DNA of 64,000 nucleotides, taken from the NCBI GenBank assembly GCA_035373625.1, contig DAOSNS010000006.1:78707-142706 (forward strand), written 5' to 3'. The stretch's first letter is position 1; every line of letters starts with the position of its first letter. The translations under genes were made by a program, and so were the position numbers. Below the pieces are notes generated by a model that was not told the origin of the DNA, searched no databases, and was given only the letters and a program-made list of their open reading frames with translations. Origin of the DNA: DSWT01 sp035373625. Its GTDB lineage: Bacteria > Chloroflexota > Anaerolineae > B4-G1 > SLSP01. Shown one piece after another: positions 30,724-39,697 of this stretch.

Positions 30724-30799
30724 CGCAAGCTGTTAGCTTGCGTGCAGTGTGATTGTTGTCGAAAATCGAACGGAATTGTAGCGCAAGCTGTTAGCTTGC
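30687..30799 (+). repeat. 58-bp tandem duplication containing a palindrome, running into the gap
   Basis: The 58-bp unit starting at 30687 is repeated at 30745 and enters the gap at 30800. Each unit covers the last codons of the hydrolase, its TAG stop and the palindrome CGCAAGCT-GTT-AGCTTGCG (30724-30742). More copies may be hidden in the gap. Confidence 0.75.
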
Positions 30800-30899
30800 N
30801 NNNNNNNNNNNNNNNNNNNNNNNNNNNNNNNNNNNNNNNNNNNNNNNNNNNNNNNNNNNNNNNNNNNNNNNNNNNNNNNNNNNNNNNNNNNNNNNNNNN
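30800..30899. other. assembly gap (100 N)
   Basis: One hundred N between a tandem repeat and the ribosome site region of the next gene. The true length is unknown. Sequence after it (30900-30950) carries the GGAGGAATAAGG site of the DUF362 gene. Confidence 0.95.
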
Positions 30900-30950
30900 G
30901 TGTCTGACGGTTTGCTCTACATTAACAGTTGTGATTTTGGAGGAATAAGG

Positions 30951-32216
30951 GTGAACGAGAAAACTGATTACAAAGTCCGCGCCGTATACTGTGACCACAA
31001 AGCCGATGATGAAACCGTCTACAACGCGCTACGGCGGGCTACACAACCGCTAGAGCGTTCCTGGGCCAAACTGAAAGCGGCAAAACGCATTGCGATCAAA
31101 TTCAACCAGGACTGGGTGCTCAGTCACGTGGTTTATTTCGAGGGGCAGCGCCGCCAACTGGTGAGCGACAGCGTGGCGCGCGCGGTGTTGCGCTTGTTGC
31201 GCGAAGAGACCTCCGCCGAGCTGGTTTGCGTTGACGCCAGTTTCTATGTGATGTACCAGGAAAACGCCAAAACCGTCGCCGATACGACGACGCTGGCGGC
31301 GATTTTGCAGGAGTTCGATGTCCCCTACATTGACGGCACCCAGCCGCCTTATGTCGTCGTCGGTGTCCCGGGCGGCGGACAGATGTTCGAGCAGTATGGG
31401 GTGATGCGGGATGTCATCGAGGCCGATGCCGTCGTGTCGGTGGCGAAGATGAAGAATCATGCCTACATGGGCGTCACTGCCTGCCTCAAGAACCTCTTCG
31501 GCCTGATGCCGACGGCGATGCCGGGCCGTCCGCGTCACTACTACCATCATCTGGTGCGCATGCCTTATATGCTCACAGACATCGGACGCATTTTCAAGCC
31601 GGCGCTCAACATCGTGGATGCGCTGGTAGGCCAGGCCAGCTCGGAGTGGGGGCGCGAACCCGACATCGGACGCATTGTGAATGCCCTCATCGCCGGCGAT
31701 CACGTCATTGCTACCGATGCTTGCGTGGCGCACTTGATGGGCCACAATCCGCAAGCCGACTGGCTCACCGAACCCTTCCACCGTGACCGCAATGCTTTGC
31801 GCGTCGCGGCAGAAAGTGGATTCGGGACGGTCAATTTGGATGAGATTGACTTCATCTCTGAAGTGACGCCGCAGCCAGAAGGCACCTTTTTCGCCCAAAA
31901 GGGCGACGACCTGCGCACCATCGTCACCTGGCGGCGGACGATGTGTGAGCAGGCCCTCTGCTACCGCGACCACATGCGCGACTTCACCGACCGGTATGCC
32001 GGTGAATTCATCTTGCTGCAAGACGGTGAGGTGAAGTGGCACAATCGGGACGGCATGCTGCGCGTCAGCCGCCGTCAACTTTCCGGCGCCCATCCCGACC
32101 ATGCGATGTTCTTCAAATACGTGGACCCCGAAGAACGCGAGCAGGAGCATTACGAAGTCTATGAGAAAGCCTTGCAACACGTGCGAAATCTGGAGTCCCC
32201 GATCCCCAATCCCTGA
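30951..32216 (+). CDS. DUF362 family protein, copy 1
   Basis: 421 residues from GTG 30951, chosen for the GGAGGAATAAGG just upstream. DUF362 features: the N-terminal AAKRIAIKFNQDWV (lysine-rich strand), LVSDSVARAVLRLLREET, DAVVSVAKMKNHAYMGVTAC and LKNLFGLMPTAMPGR. Family members are cytosolic proteins of unknown chemistry, sometimes fused to ferredoxin domains, which are lacking here. A tandem paralogue follows 21 bases downstream, implying one transcript. The window around it is rich in sugar metabolism genes. Confidence 0.8.
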   Translation: MNEKTDYKVRAVYCDHKADDETVYNALRRATQPLERSWAKLKAAKRIAIKFNQDWVLSHVVYFEGQRRQLVSDSVARAVLRLLREETSAELVCVDASFYVMYQENAKTVADTTTLAAILQEFDVPYIDGTQPPYVVVGVPGGGQMFEQYGVMRDVIEADAVVSVAKMKNHAYMGVTACLKNLFGLMPTAMPGRPRHYYHHLVRMPYMLTDIGRIFKPALNIVDALVGQASSEWGREPDIGRIVNALIAGDHVIATDACVAHLMGHNPQADWLTEPFHRDRNALRVAAESGFGTVNLDEIDFISEVTPQPEGTFFAQKGDDLRTIVTWRRTMCEQALCYRDHMRDFTDRYAGEFILLQDGEVKWHNRDGMLRVSRRQLSGAHPDHAMFFKYVDPEEREQEHYEVYEKALQHVRNLESPIPNP

Positions 32217-32237
32217 TCCCTTTTTAAGGAGCAAGCT

Positions 32238-33491
32238 ATGCATACTCTCCCAAAACAATACTGTGTTCGCGCGTTACATTGTGATCATCGGGCGGATGAT
32301 GAGACCGTTTATGAGACCCTCAAACGGGCAACTGAGCCACTGACGCGGGCGTGGGATAAGCTCAGGGCAGCGAAACGCATCGGGATCAAGTTCAACCAGG
32401 ATTACGCCCCGGCCCGCACGCCATACTTTGAAGGGATGCGCCAGCAGCTCGTCAGCGATCAAGTCGCACGGGCCGTGGTACGTCTGTTGCGCGAGGAAAC
32501 CCAAGCCGAGTTGTTCTATGTGGATACCTCGGTCTTCCACCACGAGGACACTCCCGGTCCCGTGGATTCCACTCACCTGGCGCCGATCATGCGCGAGTTC
32601 GGCGTCCCCTACGTGAACGCCGACATCCCGCCATTTGGTGTGTACCAGGTTCCCGGCGGTGGGCAGATGTTCAGGCAGTACGTCCTACCGCGTGCCGTGA
32701 TGGAGGCCGACGCGCTGGTAGATGTTCAGCGGATGAAGAACCACGCCTTTATGGGCATCACGCTCACGCTGAAGAACCTCTTCGGCCTGATGCCGATGCG
32801 CGAGCCGGAAGGCCGTTCACGTCACTACTATCACCATCTGGTGCGCATGCCCTATATGCTCGCCGACATTGGACGCCTTTTCAACCCCGCCCTGAATATC
32901 ATTGACGCCCTCATCGCTCAAACCGGCGGTGAGTGGAGTGCGACGGGGCAGGAAGCGCCGGTTGTCGTCAATGCGCTGATCGCCGGCGATCACCCCGTCG
33001 CCACGGATGCCGTCGGCGCGTACTTGATGGGGCACGATCCGCAGGCTGACTGGCTCACCCCACCCTTCCACCGCGACCGCAACGCTTTGCTTGTCGCAGC
33101 GGAGGGCGGCTTTGGGACGGTGGATCTCGCTGAGATAGACTGGACCTCTGAGGTATCACCACAGTCGCCGGGCATCTTTTTCGCGGCGATGACCGACGAT
33201 GTGGCGCGGGTCATTTCCTGGCGGCGTACCACCTGCGAGCAGGCGCTCTATTACCGCGATCATCAGCGCGACTTTGTGGCAAAGTACGCCGGCGAGTTCA
33301 TCCTGCTTCAGGAGAACGAGGTCAAATGGCACGATACCAGCAGCTTCCTGCGGCAGAGCCGCCGCGTGCTCTCCGGCGACCGCCCCGATCAGGCCATGTG
33401 GCTGAAGTACGTGGATCCCGACGAGGCCGAAGGCGAGCATTTCGAGGTGTACGAGCGCGCATTGGCGGATATGGCGGCGCGGGGACTGTAA
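32238..33491 (+). CDS. DUF362 family protein, copy 2
   Basis: 417 residues, AAGGAGC before ATG 32238. Co-linear with the protein at 30951 over its whole length and clearly similar (for example RMKNHAFMGITLTLKNLFGL and HHLVRMPYMLADIGRLFNPA), so it is a tandem duplicate that has diverged. Conserved positions include the K-F-N-Q-D segment near residue 50 and the H-x(3)-K-N loop. Function unknown. Confidence 0.8.
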   Translation: MHTLPKQYCVRALHCDHRADDETVYETLKRATEPLTRAWDKLRAAKRIGIKFNQDYAPARTPYFEGMRQQLVSDQVARAVVRLLREETQAELFYVDTSVFHHEDTPGPVDSTHLAPIMREFGVPYVNADIPPFGVYQVPGGGQMFRQYVLPRAVMEADALVDVQRMKNHAFMGITLTLKNLFGLMPMREPEGRSRHYYHHLVRMPYMLADIGRLFNPALNIIDALIAQTGGEWSATGQEAPVVVNALIAGDHPVATDAVGAYLMGHDPQADWLTPPFHRDRNALLVAAEGGFGTVDLAEIDWTSEVSPQSPGIFFAAMTDDVARVISWRRTTCEQALYYRDHQRDFVAKYAGEFILLQENEVKWHDTSSFLRQSRRVLSGDRPDQAMWLKYVDPDEAEGEHFEVYERALADMAARGL

Positions 33492-33492
33492 G

Positions 33493-34959
33493 TTACCCTT
33501 GCTGTTTGTTCCTGATGGCCCGCTCGTAGGCTTCGAGGTACGCCCTGGCGCTCTCATCCCACGAAAAATTCTGCGCCATTGCCTTCTGAATCATCTTAGC
33601 GATGTGATGCCGGCGGTCATAATAGGTGCTCACGGCCCAACCGACGGTGTAGTAGATGGCGTGGGCACTCGGTTCCCAGAATTTGAAGCCGGTGCCTTCA
33701 CCGGTGGCCTCGTCGTATTGCTCGACGGTGTCTGCCAGGCCGCCGGTGTTGCGCACGATGGGCAATGTGCCGTATTTGAGAGAGTAAATCTGGTTGAGGC
33801 CACACGGTTCGTAGCGCGACGGCATGATGAAGAAGTCCGCACCGGCCTCAATCCAGTGCGCCAGGGTGTTATCGTAGCCGATGTAGCTGCCGATGCGTCC
33901 GGGATAGCGCGCCGGCAGTTCCCCGTAGAAGGCTTCTAGCCGCTTGTCGCCTGATCCCAGGATCACGAATTGTACGTGCATGCTGTTGACGATGGCCTCG
34001 ATGCTGCCCGCCAGCAAATCCAGCCCCTTTTGATCTGCAAACCGGCTGACCACGCCGATAATCGGGATCGCGGGATCTACATTCAATAGAAAACGCTTTT
34101 GTAGCTCGCGTTTGCACACCGCCTTGCCGCTCAGGTCTTCTGCAGAATACTGCGCCGGGATGAGCTTGTCTGTCGCGGGGTTCCATTGCGTGTAGTCAAC
34201 GCCGTTGAGGATGCCGATATAGTTGACGCCTTTGTTGTTGAGGTAGGGGGCCATCCCGTGGGCATATTCGGGCATGCGGGTCTCGTTTGCGTAGGTTGGG
34301 CTGACGGTCGTGACGAGGTCGGCGTAGACGATCCCGCCTTTCAAGAAATTGACACTCCCGTGATCTTCGAGCTTATCCGGCGTGAAGTTGCCCCATTGCA
34401 GCCCGATGTAGTCGTAGTGTTCTTTGCCGTACTTGCCCTGGTAGCCGACGTTGTGAATGGTGAGCACGCTTGCGGCTTTGCCGAGTACCGGATCGTTCCA
34501 GTGCCACACTTTGAGATAAGCCGCCGCCAGGGCCGTCTGCCAGTCGTGGACGTGAACAATGTCCGGCGCGAAACCCATATCGCGCGCCAATTGCAGCCCG
34601 GCCCGCGTAAGGAAAGCGAAGCGGCGCGGATTGTCACCGTAGTCGTTGAAATTCTCGTCGTGGTATAGACCGGGGCGGGCAAAGTATTTGTCCGATTCGA
34701 TGAAGTATACGGGGATGCCGTCCATCGTCGTGGTGCGGACGGCGCACCATTCCTCGGTGTTGCCCATCCACACGCACATTGAGTTGAAGAATGGGGTGAT
34801 CCGGTGTTTATGGACGTCAATACTGCCGTATTTGGGCATCACCACAATGGTTTCTTGACCGAGCGCGCGCAGTGCAATGGGCAGCGCTCCTACCACGTCG
34901 GCTAACCCGCCGGTCTTGGCAAACGGTACACATTCGGAAGCAATCATCAGGATTTTCAT
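33493..34959 (-). CDS. glgA: glycogen synthase (GT5)
   Basis: 488 residues from ATG 34959 (GAGG eight bases upstream). GT5 motifs: the N-terminal MIASECVPFAKTGGLADVVG with the Lys-Thr-Gly-Gly ADP-glucose loop, HDWQTALAAAY, GILNGVDYTQWNP, GVVSRFADQKGLDLL and SRYEPCGLNQIYSLKYGTLP near the end. It elongates glycogen from ADP-glucose (or UDP-glucose). It ends two bases from the convergent DUF362 gene; no other glycogen genes are in the window. Confidence 0.93.
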   Translation of the reverse strand: MKILMIASECVPFAKTGGLADVVGALPIALRALGQETIVVMPKYGSIDVHKHRITPFFNSMCVWMGNTEEWCAVRTTTMDGIPVYFIESDKYFARPGLYHDENFNDYGDNPRRFAFLTRAGLQLARDMGFAPDIVHVHDWQTALAAAYLKVWHWNDPVLGKAASVLTIHNVGYQGKYGKEHYDYIGLQWGNFTPDKLEDHGSVNFLKGGIVYADLVTTVSPTYANETRMPEYAHGMAPYLNNKGVNYIGILNGVDYTQWNPATDKLIPAQYSAEDLSGKAVCKRELQKRFLLNVDPAIPIIGVVSRFADQKGLDLLAGSIEAIVNSMHVQFVILGSGDKRLEAFYGELPARYPGRIGSYIGYDNTLAHWIEAGADFFIMPSRYEPCGLNQIYSLKYGTLPIVRNTGGLADTVEQYDEATGEGTGFKFWEPSAHAIYYTVGWAVSTYYDRRHHIAKMIQKAMAQNFSWDESARAYLEAYERAIRNKQQG

Positions 34960-34979
34960 AGCTGGCACCTCGTTGTCAT

Positions 34980-36044
34980 TTAGCTAATTTTCGAGCGAAA
35001 CTCCGGCCTGCCCTGGATGCCTAATCGCAGGCGGAACAGCGCACCTGCACCTTTGCCCTCGCGCGCTTTCTGGTCGCCGCCCGCCGTGGTCACGTAGATG
35101 TCGGTGTAATCCGGCCCGCCGAAGGTGACGCTGGACACCTTCCGGGCGGGGAAGGCGATGCGCCGTTCTTCGACACCGTCAGCCGTGTAGCGGACCAGTA
35201 CGCCGCCATCCCACCGCGCCGACCAGACGCAACCCTCCGCGTCCACCGTCATTCCGTCGGGGACACCTTCGCCGTTGGGCGTCTGCACGAAGACGCGCTG
35301 GTTGGTGATGGCGCCGGTCGCACGGTCGTAGTCGAAGCGATAGATGTTGCGCGTGGGCGAGTCGGTGTAGTAGAGGCCCTTGAGGTCGGGCGTGAAGCCC
35401 ATCCCGTTGGAGACGCCGATGCCGTCGAGTAATTTGGTGAGTGTGCGGTCGGGATCGAGGCGGTAGAGCCGTCCCAGGCGCGATTGCGTGGGCATCGTGC
35501 CGCAGAAGACGCGGCCTTCCGGGTCGGCGATGACGTCGTTGAAGCGGGTGGTCGCTTCATCCGGGATTTCGTCAAGGACGGTGGTGAGTTCCCCTTCACG
35601 CCAGAGCTTGACCGCGCCGCGTGCCATAAAAAGCAGCAGCGCGCCGTCCTCCTGGATGGTGAAACCGCCGATGGCCTCCGGACTTTGGAAGCACTGCTCG
35701 TGTTCGCCGGTTGCCGGTGTGTAGCGGAACAGCCGCCCTTTGGGGATGTCCACCCAGTAAACGCGCTGCTCGTCCGGGTGCCAGAGCGGGCCTTCGCCGG
35801 TGACGCAGGCGTAATCGGCGATCAGTTCCGGCTCGATGGCGACGGTGGTGGATGTGGCTGTCAGCGTGGCCGTAGGATCGGGGCGGGGTGTGGCGGTGGG
35901 GATGGGCGCTTCTTCTGTTGCAGTTTCCGTGTGTGGCGTGATGGCGCGCGCGCACCCGGCCAGCGCGCCGACCGCCGCGAGTTTGAGCAGGTCGCGGCGT
36001 GAGAGCCGCCGGAAACCTGCCGTGTGAGTTTCGTTTGCGTTCAT
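34980..36044 (-). CDS. SMP-30/gluconolactonase-type beta-propeller, exported lipoprotein
   Basis: 354 residues. SRRDLLK at 15-21 is a twin-arginine signal, and ALAGC ending at Cys31 is a lipobox, so it is probably a Tat-exported lipoprotein with a Thr/Pro-rich linker (36-70). The propeller has the SMP-30 metal ligands: Glu in VTGEGPLWH, Asn-Asp in RFNDVIADPEG and Asp in PDGMTVDAEG, and the SNGMGFTPD loop. The family opens sugar lactones. Overlaps the upstream gene by ATGA (36041-36044), so the two are co-translated. Confidence 0.85.
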   Translation of the reverse strand: MNANETHTAGFRRLSRRDLLKLAAVGALAGCARAITPHTETATEEAPIPTATPRPDPTATLTATSTTVAIEPELIADYACVTGEGPLWHPDEQRVYWVDIPKGRLFRYTPATGEHEQCFQSPEAIGGFTIQEDGALLLFMARGAVKLWREGELTTVLDEIPDEATTRFNDVIADPEGRVFCGTMPTQSRLGRLYRLDPDRTLTKLLDGIGVSNGMGFTPDLKGLYYTDSPTRNIYRFDYDRATGAITNQRVFVQTPNGEGVPDGMTVDAEGCVWSARWDGGVLVRYTADGVEERRIAFPARKVSSVTFGGPDYTDIYVTTAGGDQKAREGKGAGALFRLRLGIQGRPEFRSKIS

Positions 36045-38425
36045 CTTAGCTTCTCTGTATTCGACGTTTGGTTTTCACTGATGCTGACGGCGATGCGCCG
36101 GCCTTCGGCGACGGCTTCGACGACGGTGTGGTGCGCCGCGCCCACGTACATTCCTGGGAACGAGAGCGCGTCGCCCACGATGTCGGTGAAGTCTGCGGTG
36201 ACGTAGACTGCGCTGTGGGAGTTACACAACTCCGCGATGTCGAATGTGACGCCCGGCACCTGCTGTCCAACGAAGTGAATGTTATCCACCAACAAGCCTT
36301 GCAGGTCGCGGTTCAGGGCCGCCACGGGCAAATCGCCGCGCGCGGCCATATCCAGCAGTTGCCCGCCCGGTTGCGCTTCTCTGCCGTACACGTCAACCGT
36401 GCGTCCTGTCAGAGCCAGGTAGTACGCGCAGCTCAAGCCCGCCGGGCCGCCGCCGAGCACGGCGATGCGCTGTGGATTCTCGACAGAGCCGGGCCGCAGC
36501 CAACCGGCGTGGCCGGCCGTCTCGCACACCCACCGTTCGAGTTCCGCGATGCGCACGGGCGCTCCGGCGAATGATTTGCGATAGCAGCGTTTCTGGCACA
36601 GGGCATCCGCCGCGCAGACGTAGCCGCAGACTTCGGCGAACGGATTGCGCTCGCGCAGCAGTCGCGCCGCGCCGATGTAGTTGCGCGCTTCCATGCGCCG
36701 CAGAAAACCGGGGATGTTGATCCCGGCGGGGCATCCGGCGACGCACGCCGGATGTTCGCAGCCCTGGCATTGGGCGGCGGCGAGGTGCGCGTTCTCTAAC
36801 GTGATGGGATCATCCGCCATAATTTTCGGGCGAGTGTAGGGGATTTCGACGAACTGCACGTACTGCTTGGGGAACTTGCGCGTGTCGTATTCCGGCTTGT
36901 GGAGGTCGCGCAGCACCATATTCGCCGCCCCGACGCCGGAGACCATCGTGGCCGGCGCGCCGGTGCCCATCACCGTCGAGTCGCCGCAGACGTAGAGGTT
37001 CTTCCATTCGCTGCGAGCGTGCAGCCGCTTGAGCATGTGTTGGCCGATGGCGTTTTTGGGGCCGCCGACCGCGCCGCCGTTCTTGAGCATGTAACGTTCG
37101 ATCGTAGTCGGCGTCCCGATGATCAGGGTTTCGATATGGTCGCTGAATCCCGGATAGTGTTGGTCAATCTGAGCGATCATCCGCTCGGCTTCGCGTTTCT
37201 TTTGATCGCGGTAGGCTTTAGCGTGGTAGGCCGGGTCATCCGGCGATGGCCACGCGCACATATTCGGCGCAATCGCCATAACGGCCAGCTTGCCCGGCGG
37301 GCATAAGGTGTGATCCACCAAGGCGTTGATGTACAACGTGAGATCGCTGTTGTCAATGACCTTGCGGTTTTCGATGAAGATTTCCCAGGGGAACACGTCC
37401 TCCGGCAGTGCCGCCCGGTCCACGACCATGTAGAGCGTCATACTGGGGTAGGTGGGGACGAGCGACTGTGCCCACGCCAGGCGTTCCGGCGGGATGTGCT
37501 CCGGGCGGACCAGTTTGCCGTAGAGGTTCCATACGGTGGTGTTGGCGATCACGCGATCCGCCAAAATCTCGACGCCGTTCGCCAGCCGCACGCCGTAAGC
37601 GCGCCCGTCGCGGATCAGGATTTCGTCCACCAGTTGGCCGTAAAGCGCCTGCCCGCCGTCGCGTTCGAAGGCTTTCTCGATGGTGTTGGGGAGCATCTGC
37701 GCCCCGCCGGCGGGATAGTAGACGCCGCCGATGTGGTTGTCGAGGAACATCGTGGCGGCGAGGACGGCGGGCGTTTCTGCGGCGGTGGTGTAGGCGTAGG
37801 CCGAACAGAGTTTGTCGAAGAAGTGAACGATCTCCGGCGTGTGGAAGTAGCGATCCAGCAAGTCCTTGACACTGGTATAGAGCAACCTTTGCATTTTGAC
37901 GATCGCCAGCGGATCGGAGAGCAGCCGCCGCAATCCCTGACGCGGCGAGAACTCCGAAGGCGGCACGACCACCTCGTTTTTGATGACGATGTTTTCGTAC
38001 ATCTTGTAGAGATCGGCGTAGAACGCGCGCAACGCTGCTTTCTCTGCGGGATAAAGCTGGCCGAGTTCGTCCAGGAACCGGTTCACATCTGGCCAGAAGA
38101 TGATTTCCTGGCCCTCGAACGTCATGCGCGCCAGGGTGGGGTGGGCAATGATCTCGATGGGTTCTTCCAGTTCGTTGATCAAGAACCGGAAGGGCTTGAA
38201 CCCCTTGTCGCCAAAGCCATAAATCATCGCCGTGCCTACGTCGAAAACGACATCCTCACGCTTGAACGACGTGCATGAACCGCCGGGCTTGGACTGCTGA
38301 TCAATCATCAGCACAGACAGGCCGCGTTTCGCCAATAAACTCGCCGCCGTCATCCCTCCCAGTCCAGCGCCGACGACGATCACGTCGTAATGCTCACGCA
38401 GTACACAATTTTCCAGTATCCGCAT
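36041..38425 (-). CDS. composite FAD oxidoreductase: CrtI-like domain fused to GltD-like Fe-S/FAD domain
   Basis: 794 residues. Residues about 14-520 form a phytoene-desaturase/carotenoid-isomerase-like amine oxidase domain (VIVVGAGLGGMTAASLLAKRG at the start, YVCGDSTVMGTGAPATMVSG near its end). From about 550 a glutamate-synthase-small-subunit-like Fe-S region follows (CQGCEHPACVAGCPAGIN and CGYVCAADALCQKRC, enough Cys for two [4Fe-4S] clusters), then a second FAD site at about 650 (IAVLGGGPAGLSCAYYL). The usual second NAD(P)H Rossmann domain of GltD is missing; the protein stops after about 100 further residues. The combination suggests electron transfer between two flavins. Substrate unknown. 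Confidence 0.75.
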   Translation of the reverse strand: MRILENCVLREHYDVIVVGAGLGGMTAASLLAKRGLSVLMIDQQSKPGGSCTSFKREDVVFDVGTAMIYGFGDKGFKPFRFLINELEEPIEIIAHPTLARMTFEGQEIIFWPDVNRFLDELGQLYPAEKAALRAFYADLYKMYENIVIKNEVVVPPSEFSPRQGLRRLLSDPLAIVKMQRLLYTSVKDLLDRYFHTPEIVHFFDKLCSAYAYTTAAETPAVLAATMFLDNHIGGVYYPAGGAQMLPNTIEKAFERDGGQALYGQLVDEILIRDGRAYGVRLANGVEILADRVIANTTVWNLYGKLVRPEHIPPERLAWAQSLVPTYPSMTLYMVVDRAALPEDVFPWEIFIENRKVIDNSDLTLYINALVDHTLCPPGKLAVMAIAPNMCAWPSPDDPAYHAKAYRDQKKREAERMIAQIDQHYPGFSDHIETLIIGTPTTIERYMLKNGGAVGGPKNAIGQHMLKRLHARSEWKNLYVCGDSTVMGTGAPATMVSGVGAANMVLRDLHKPEYDTRKFPKQYVQFVEIPYTRPKIMADDPITLENAHLAAAQCQGCEHPACVAGCPAGINIPGFLRRMEARNYIGAARLLRERNPFAEVCGYVCAADALCQKRCYRKSFAGAPVRIAELERWVCETAGHAGWLRPGSVENPQRIAVLGGGPAGLSCAYYLALTGRTVDVYGREAQPGGQLLDMAARGDLPVAALNRDLQGLLVDNIHFVGQQVPGVTFDIAELCNSHSAVYVTADFTDIVGDALSFPGMYVGAAHHTVVEAVAEGRRIAVSISENQTSNTEKLR

Positions 38426-38439
38426 AGTCTCACATAAAA

Positions 38440-38497
38440 GTTCAAATGTTATGGTGTCTGGACGCTAGAACGTTTGAACATTCCAACGTTCTAACAA
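38440..38497. repeat. CGTTTGAACATTCC word repeat
   Basis: Words CAAATGTTATGG, GAACGTTTGAACATTCC and AACGTTCTAAC repeat in the gap between the dehydrogenase stop and the composite oxidoreductase start. Confidence 0.55.
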
Positions 38498-38505
38498 TTT
38501 TCGTT

Positions 38506-39609
38506 TTAATCATCCAGCACCCCTTTACGCAATCCCAGTGGAAGCGGGGACGGACGCTCGCACGTGCTCTCCAACGTCACGCGGCGGCCTGCATCGGCGG
38601 CGTCGTGGATCGCGTGCATGATGTCGAGGACGTGGTAGGCCAGCTCACCGTTGGCACGGTGGGGCCGCCCGGAGCGCAGCGCGTAGGCCATATCCGCCAC
38701 GCCGATGCCCCGGCTATTTTCCGCGTAGCCATGCGTCAGCGGGATGTCGCTCCATTCCGACGCGCCCGCCCGCCGCACGCGCACCGGCCCGCCGAACGTG
38801 TTGGGATCGGGGACGCTGAGCGTGCCCTCCGTACCGTAGATTTCGATGCGCGGCAACTCATGCGCCCACACGTCGAAGCTGGTGATGATGGTGCCGACCG
38901 CGCCGTTGGCGAATTCGAGCAAGCCGACGACATGCGTGGGCACTTCCACCTCGACGACCGTGCCGTGCAGTGGCTGGCTCGTGATCGTGCGCGTGGGGAA
39001 GGTGATGCGCGTCGTGCCGCTGACCTGCTGCACCGGCCCCATCAGGTTGATCAGCGCCGTGAGGTAGTACGGCCCCATATCGAACATCGGCCCGCCGCCC
39101 ACTTTGTAGTAGAACTCCGGCGCCGGGTGCCAGCTCTCGTGCCCGTGGCAGAGCATGAACGCCGTCGCGCCGATGGGTTCGCCGATCCAGCCGTCGTCAA
39201 TGAGCTTGCGGCAGGTTTGGATGCCGCCGCCGAGGAAAGTATCCGGCGCACCACCGACGCGCACGCCCTTCGCCTGCGCCGCCGCGAGCAGTGCCTTGCC
39301 CTGCTCGCGGGTGATGGTGAGCGGCTTCTCGTTGTACACCGACTTCCCGGCGGCCACCGCGGCCATTGCCACCTCGTAGTGCGCGTTGGGGATGGTGAGG
39401 TTGACGACGATCTCGATTTCTGGATCGGCGAGCAATTCTTCCACCGTGCACGCGCGCGGGATGTGGTGTTTCTCCGCTTGCGCCTGTGCCCGCTCCATCA
39501 CGAGATCCGCGCACGCCACCGTGTCCAGAATCTCGAAAACCTTATCCGCCTGCAAATAAATCCCACTGATGTTGCCACAACCGATTACGCCAATTTTAGT
39601 TTTGTTCAT
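38506..39609 (-). CDS. Gfo/Idh/MocA family sugar dehydrogenase
   Basis: 367 residues from ATG 39609; upstream codons in the same frame are repeat-derived (NERISESANE). NAD-binding GVIGCGNISGIY at the N-terminus, the EKPLT motif (Lys of the catalytic set), and MFDMGPYYLTALINLMGPV in the substrate domain are all typical. The family oxidises or reduces sugars and inositols with NAD(P). A ThuA gene lies directly upstream on the same strand, a common partnership in sugar (including trehalose-like) catabolism. Confidence 0.88.
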   Translation of the reverse strand: MNKTKIGVIGCGNISGIYLQADKVFEILDTVACADLVMERAQAQAEKHHIPRACTVEELLADPEIEIVVNLTIPNAHYEVAMAAVAAGKSVYNEKPLTITREQGKALLAAAQAKGVRVGGAPDTFLGGGIQTCRKLIDDGWIGEPIGATAFMLCHGHESWHPAPEFYYKVGGGPMFDMGPYYLTALINLMGPVQQVSGTTRITFPTRTITSQPLHGTVVEVEVPTHVVGLLEFANGAVGTIITSFDVWAHELPRIEIYGTEGTLSVPDPNTFGGPVRVRRAGASEWSDIPLTHGYAENSRGIGVADMAYALRSGRPHRANGELAYHVLDIMHAIHDAADAGRRVTLESTCERPSPLPLGLRKGVLDD

Positions 39610-39647
39610 AGAGTATCTCTCATTCTCAGTTTGCGCTGGTCCACTGA

Positions 39648-39697
39648 TTCGCTCATTTGCCGATTCGCTGATTCGCTCATTCGCTGATTCGTTCACT
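39648..39697. repeat. GATTCGCT word repeat between two genes
   Basis: Short direct words (GATTCGCT, CATTCGCTGATTCG) repeat across the stretch between the ThuA stop and the dehydrogenase. The same words in reverse (GCGAATCGG, AATGAGCGAATC) are at 21066-21100. Confidence 0.6.
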
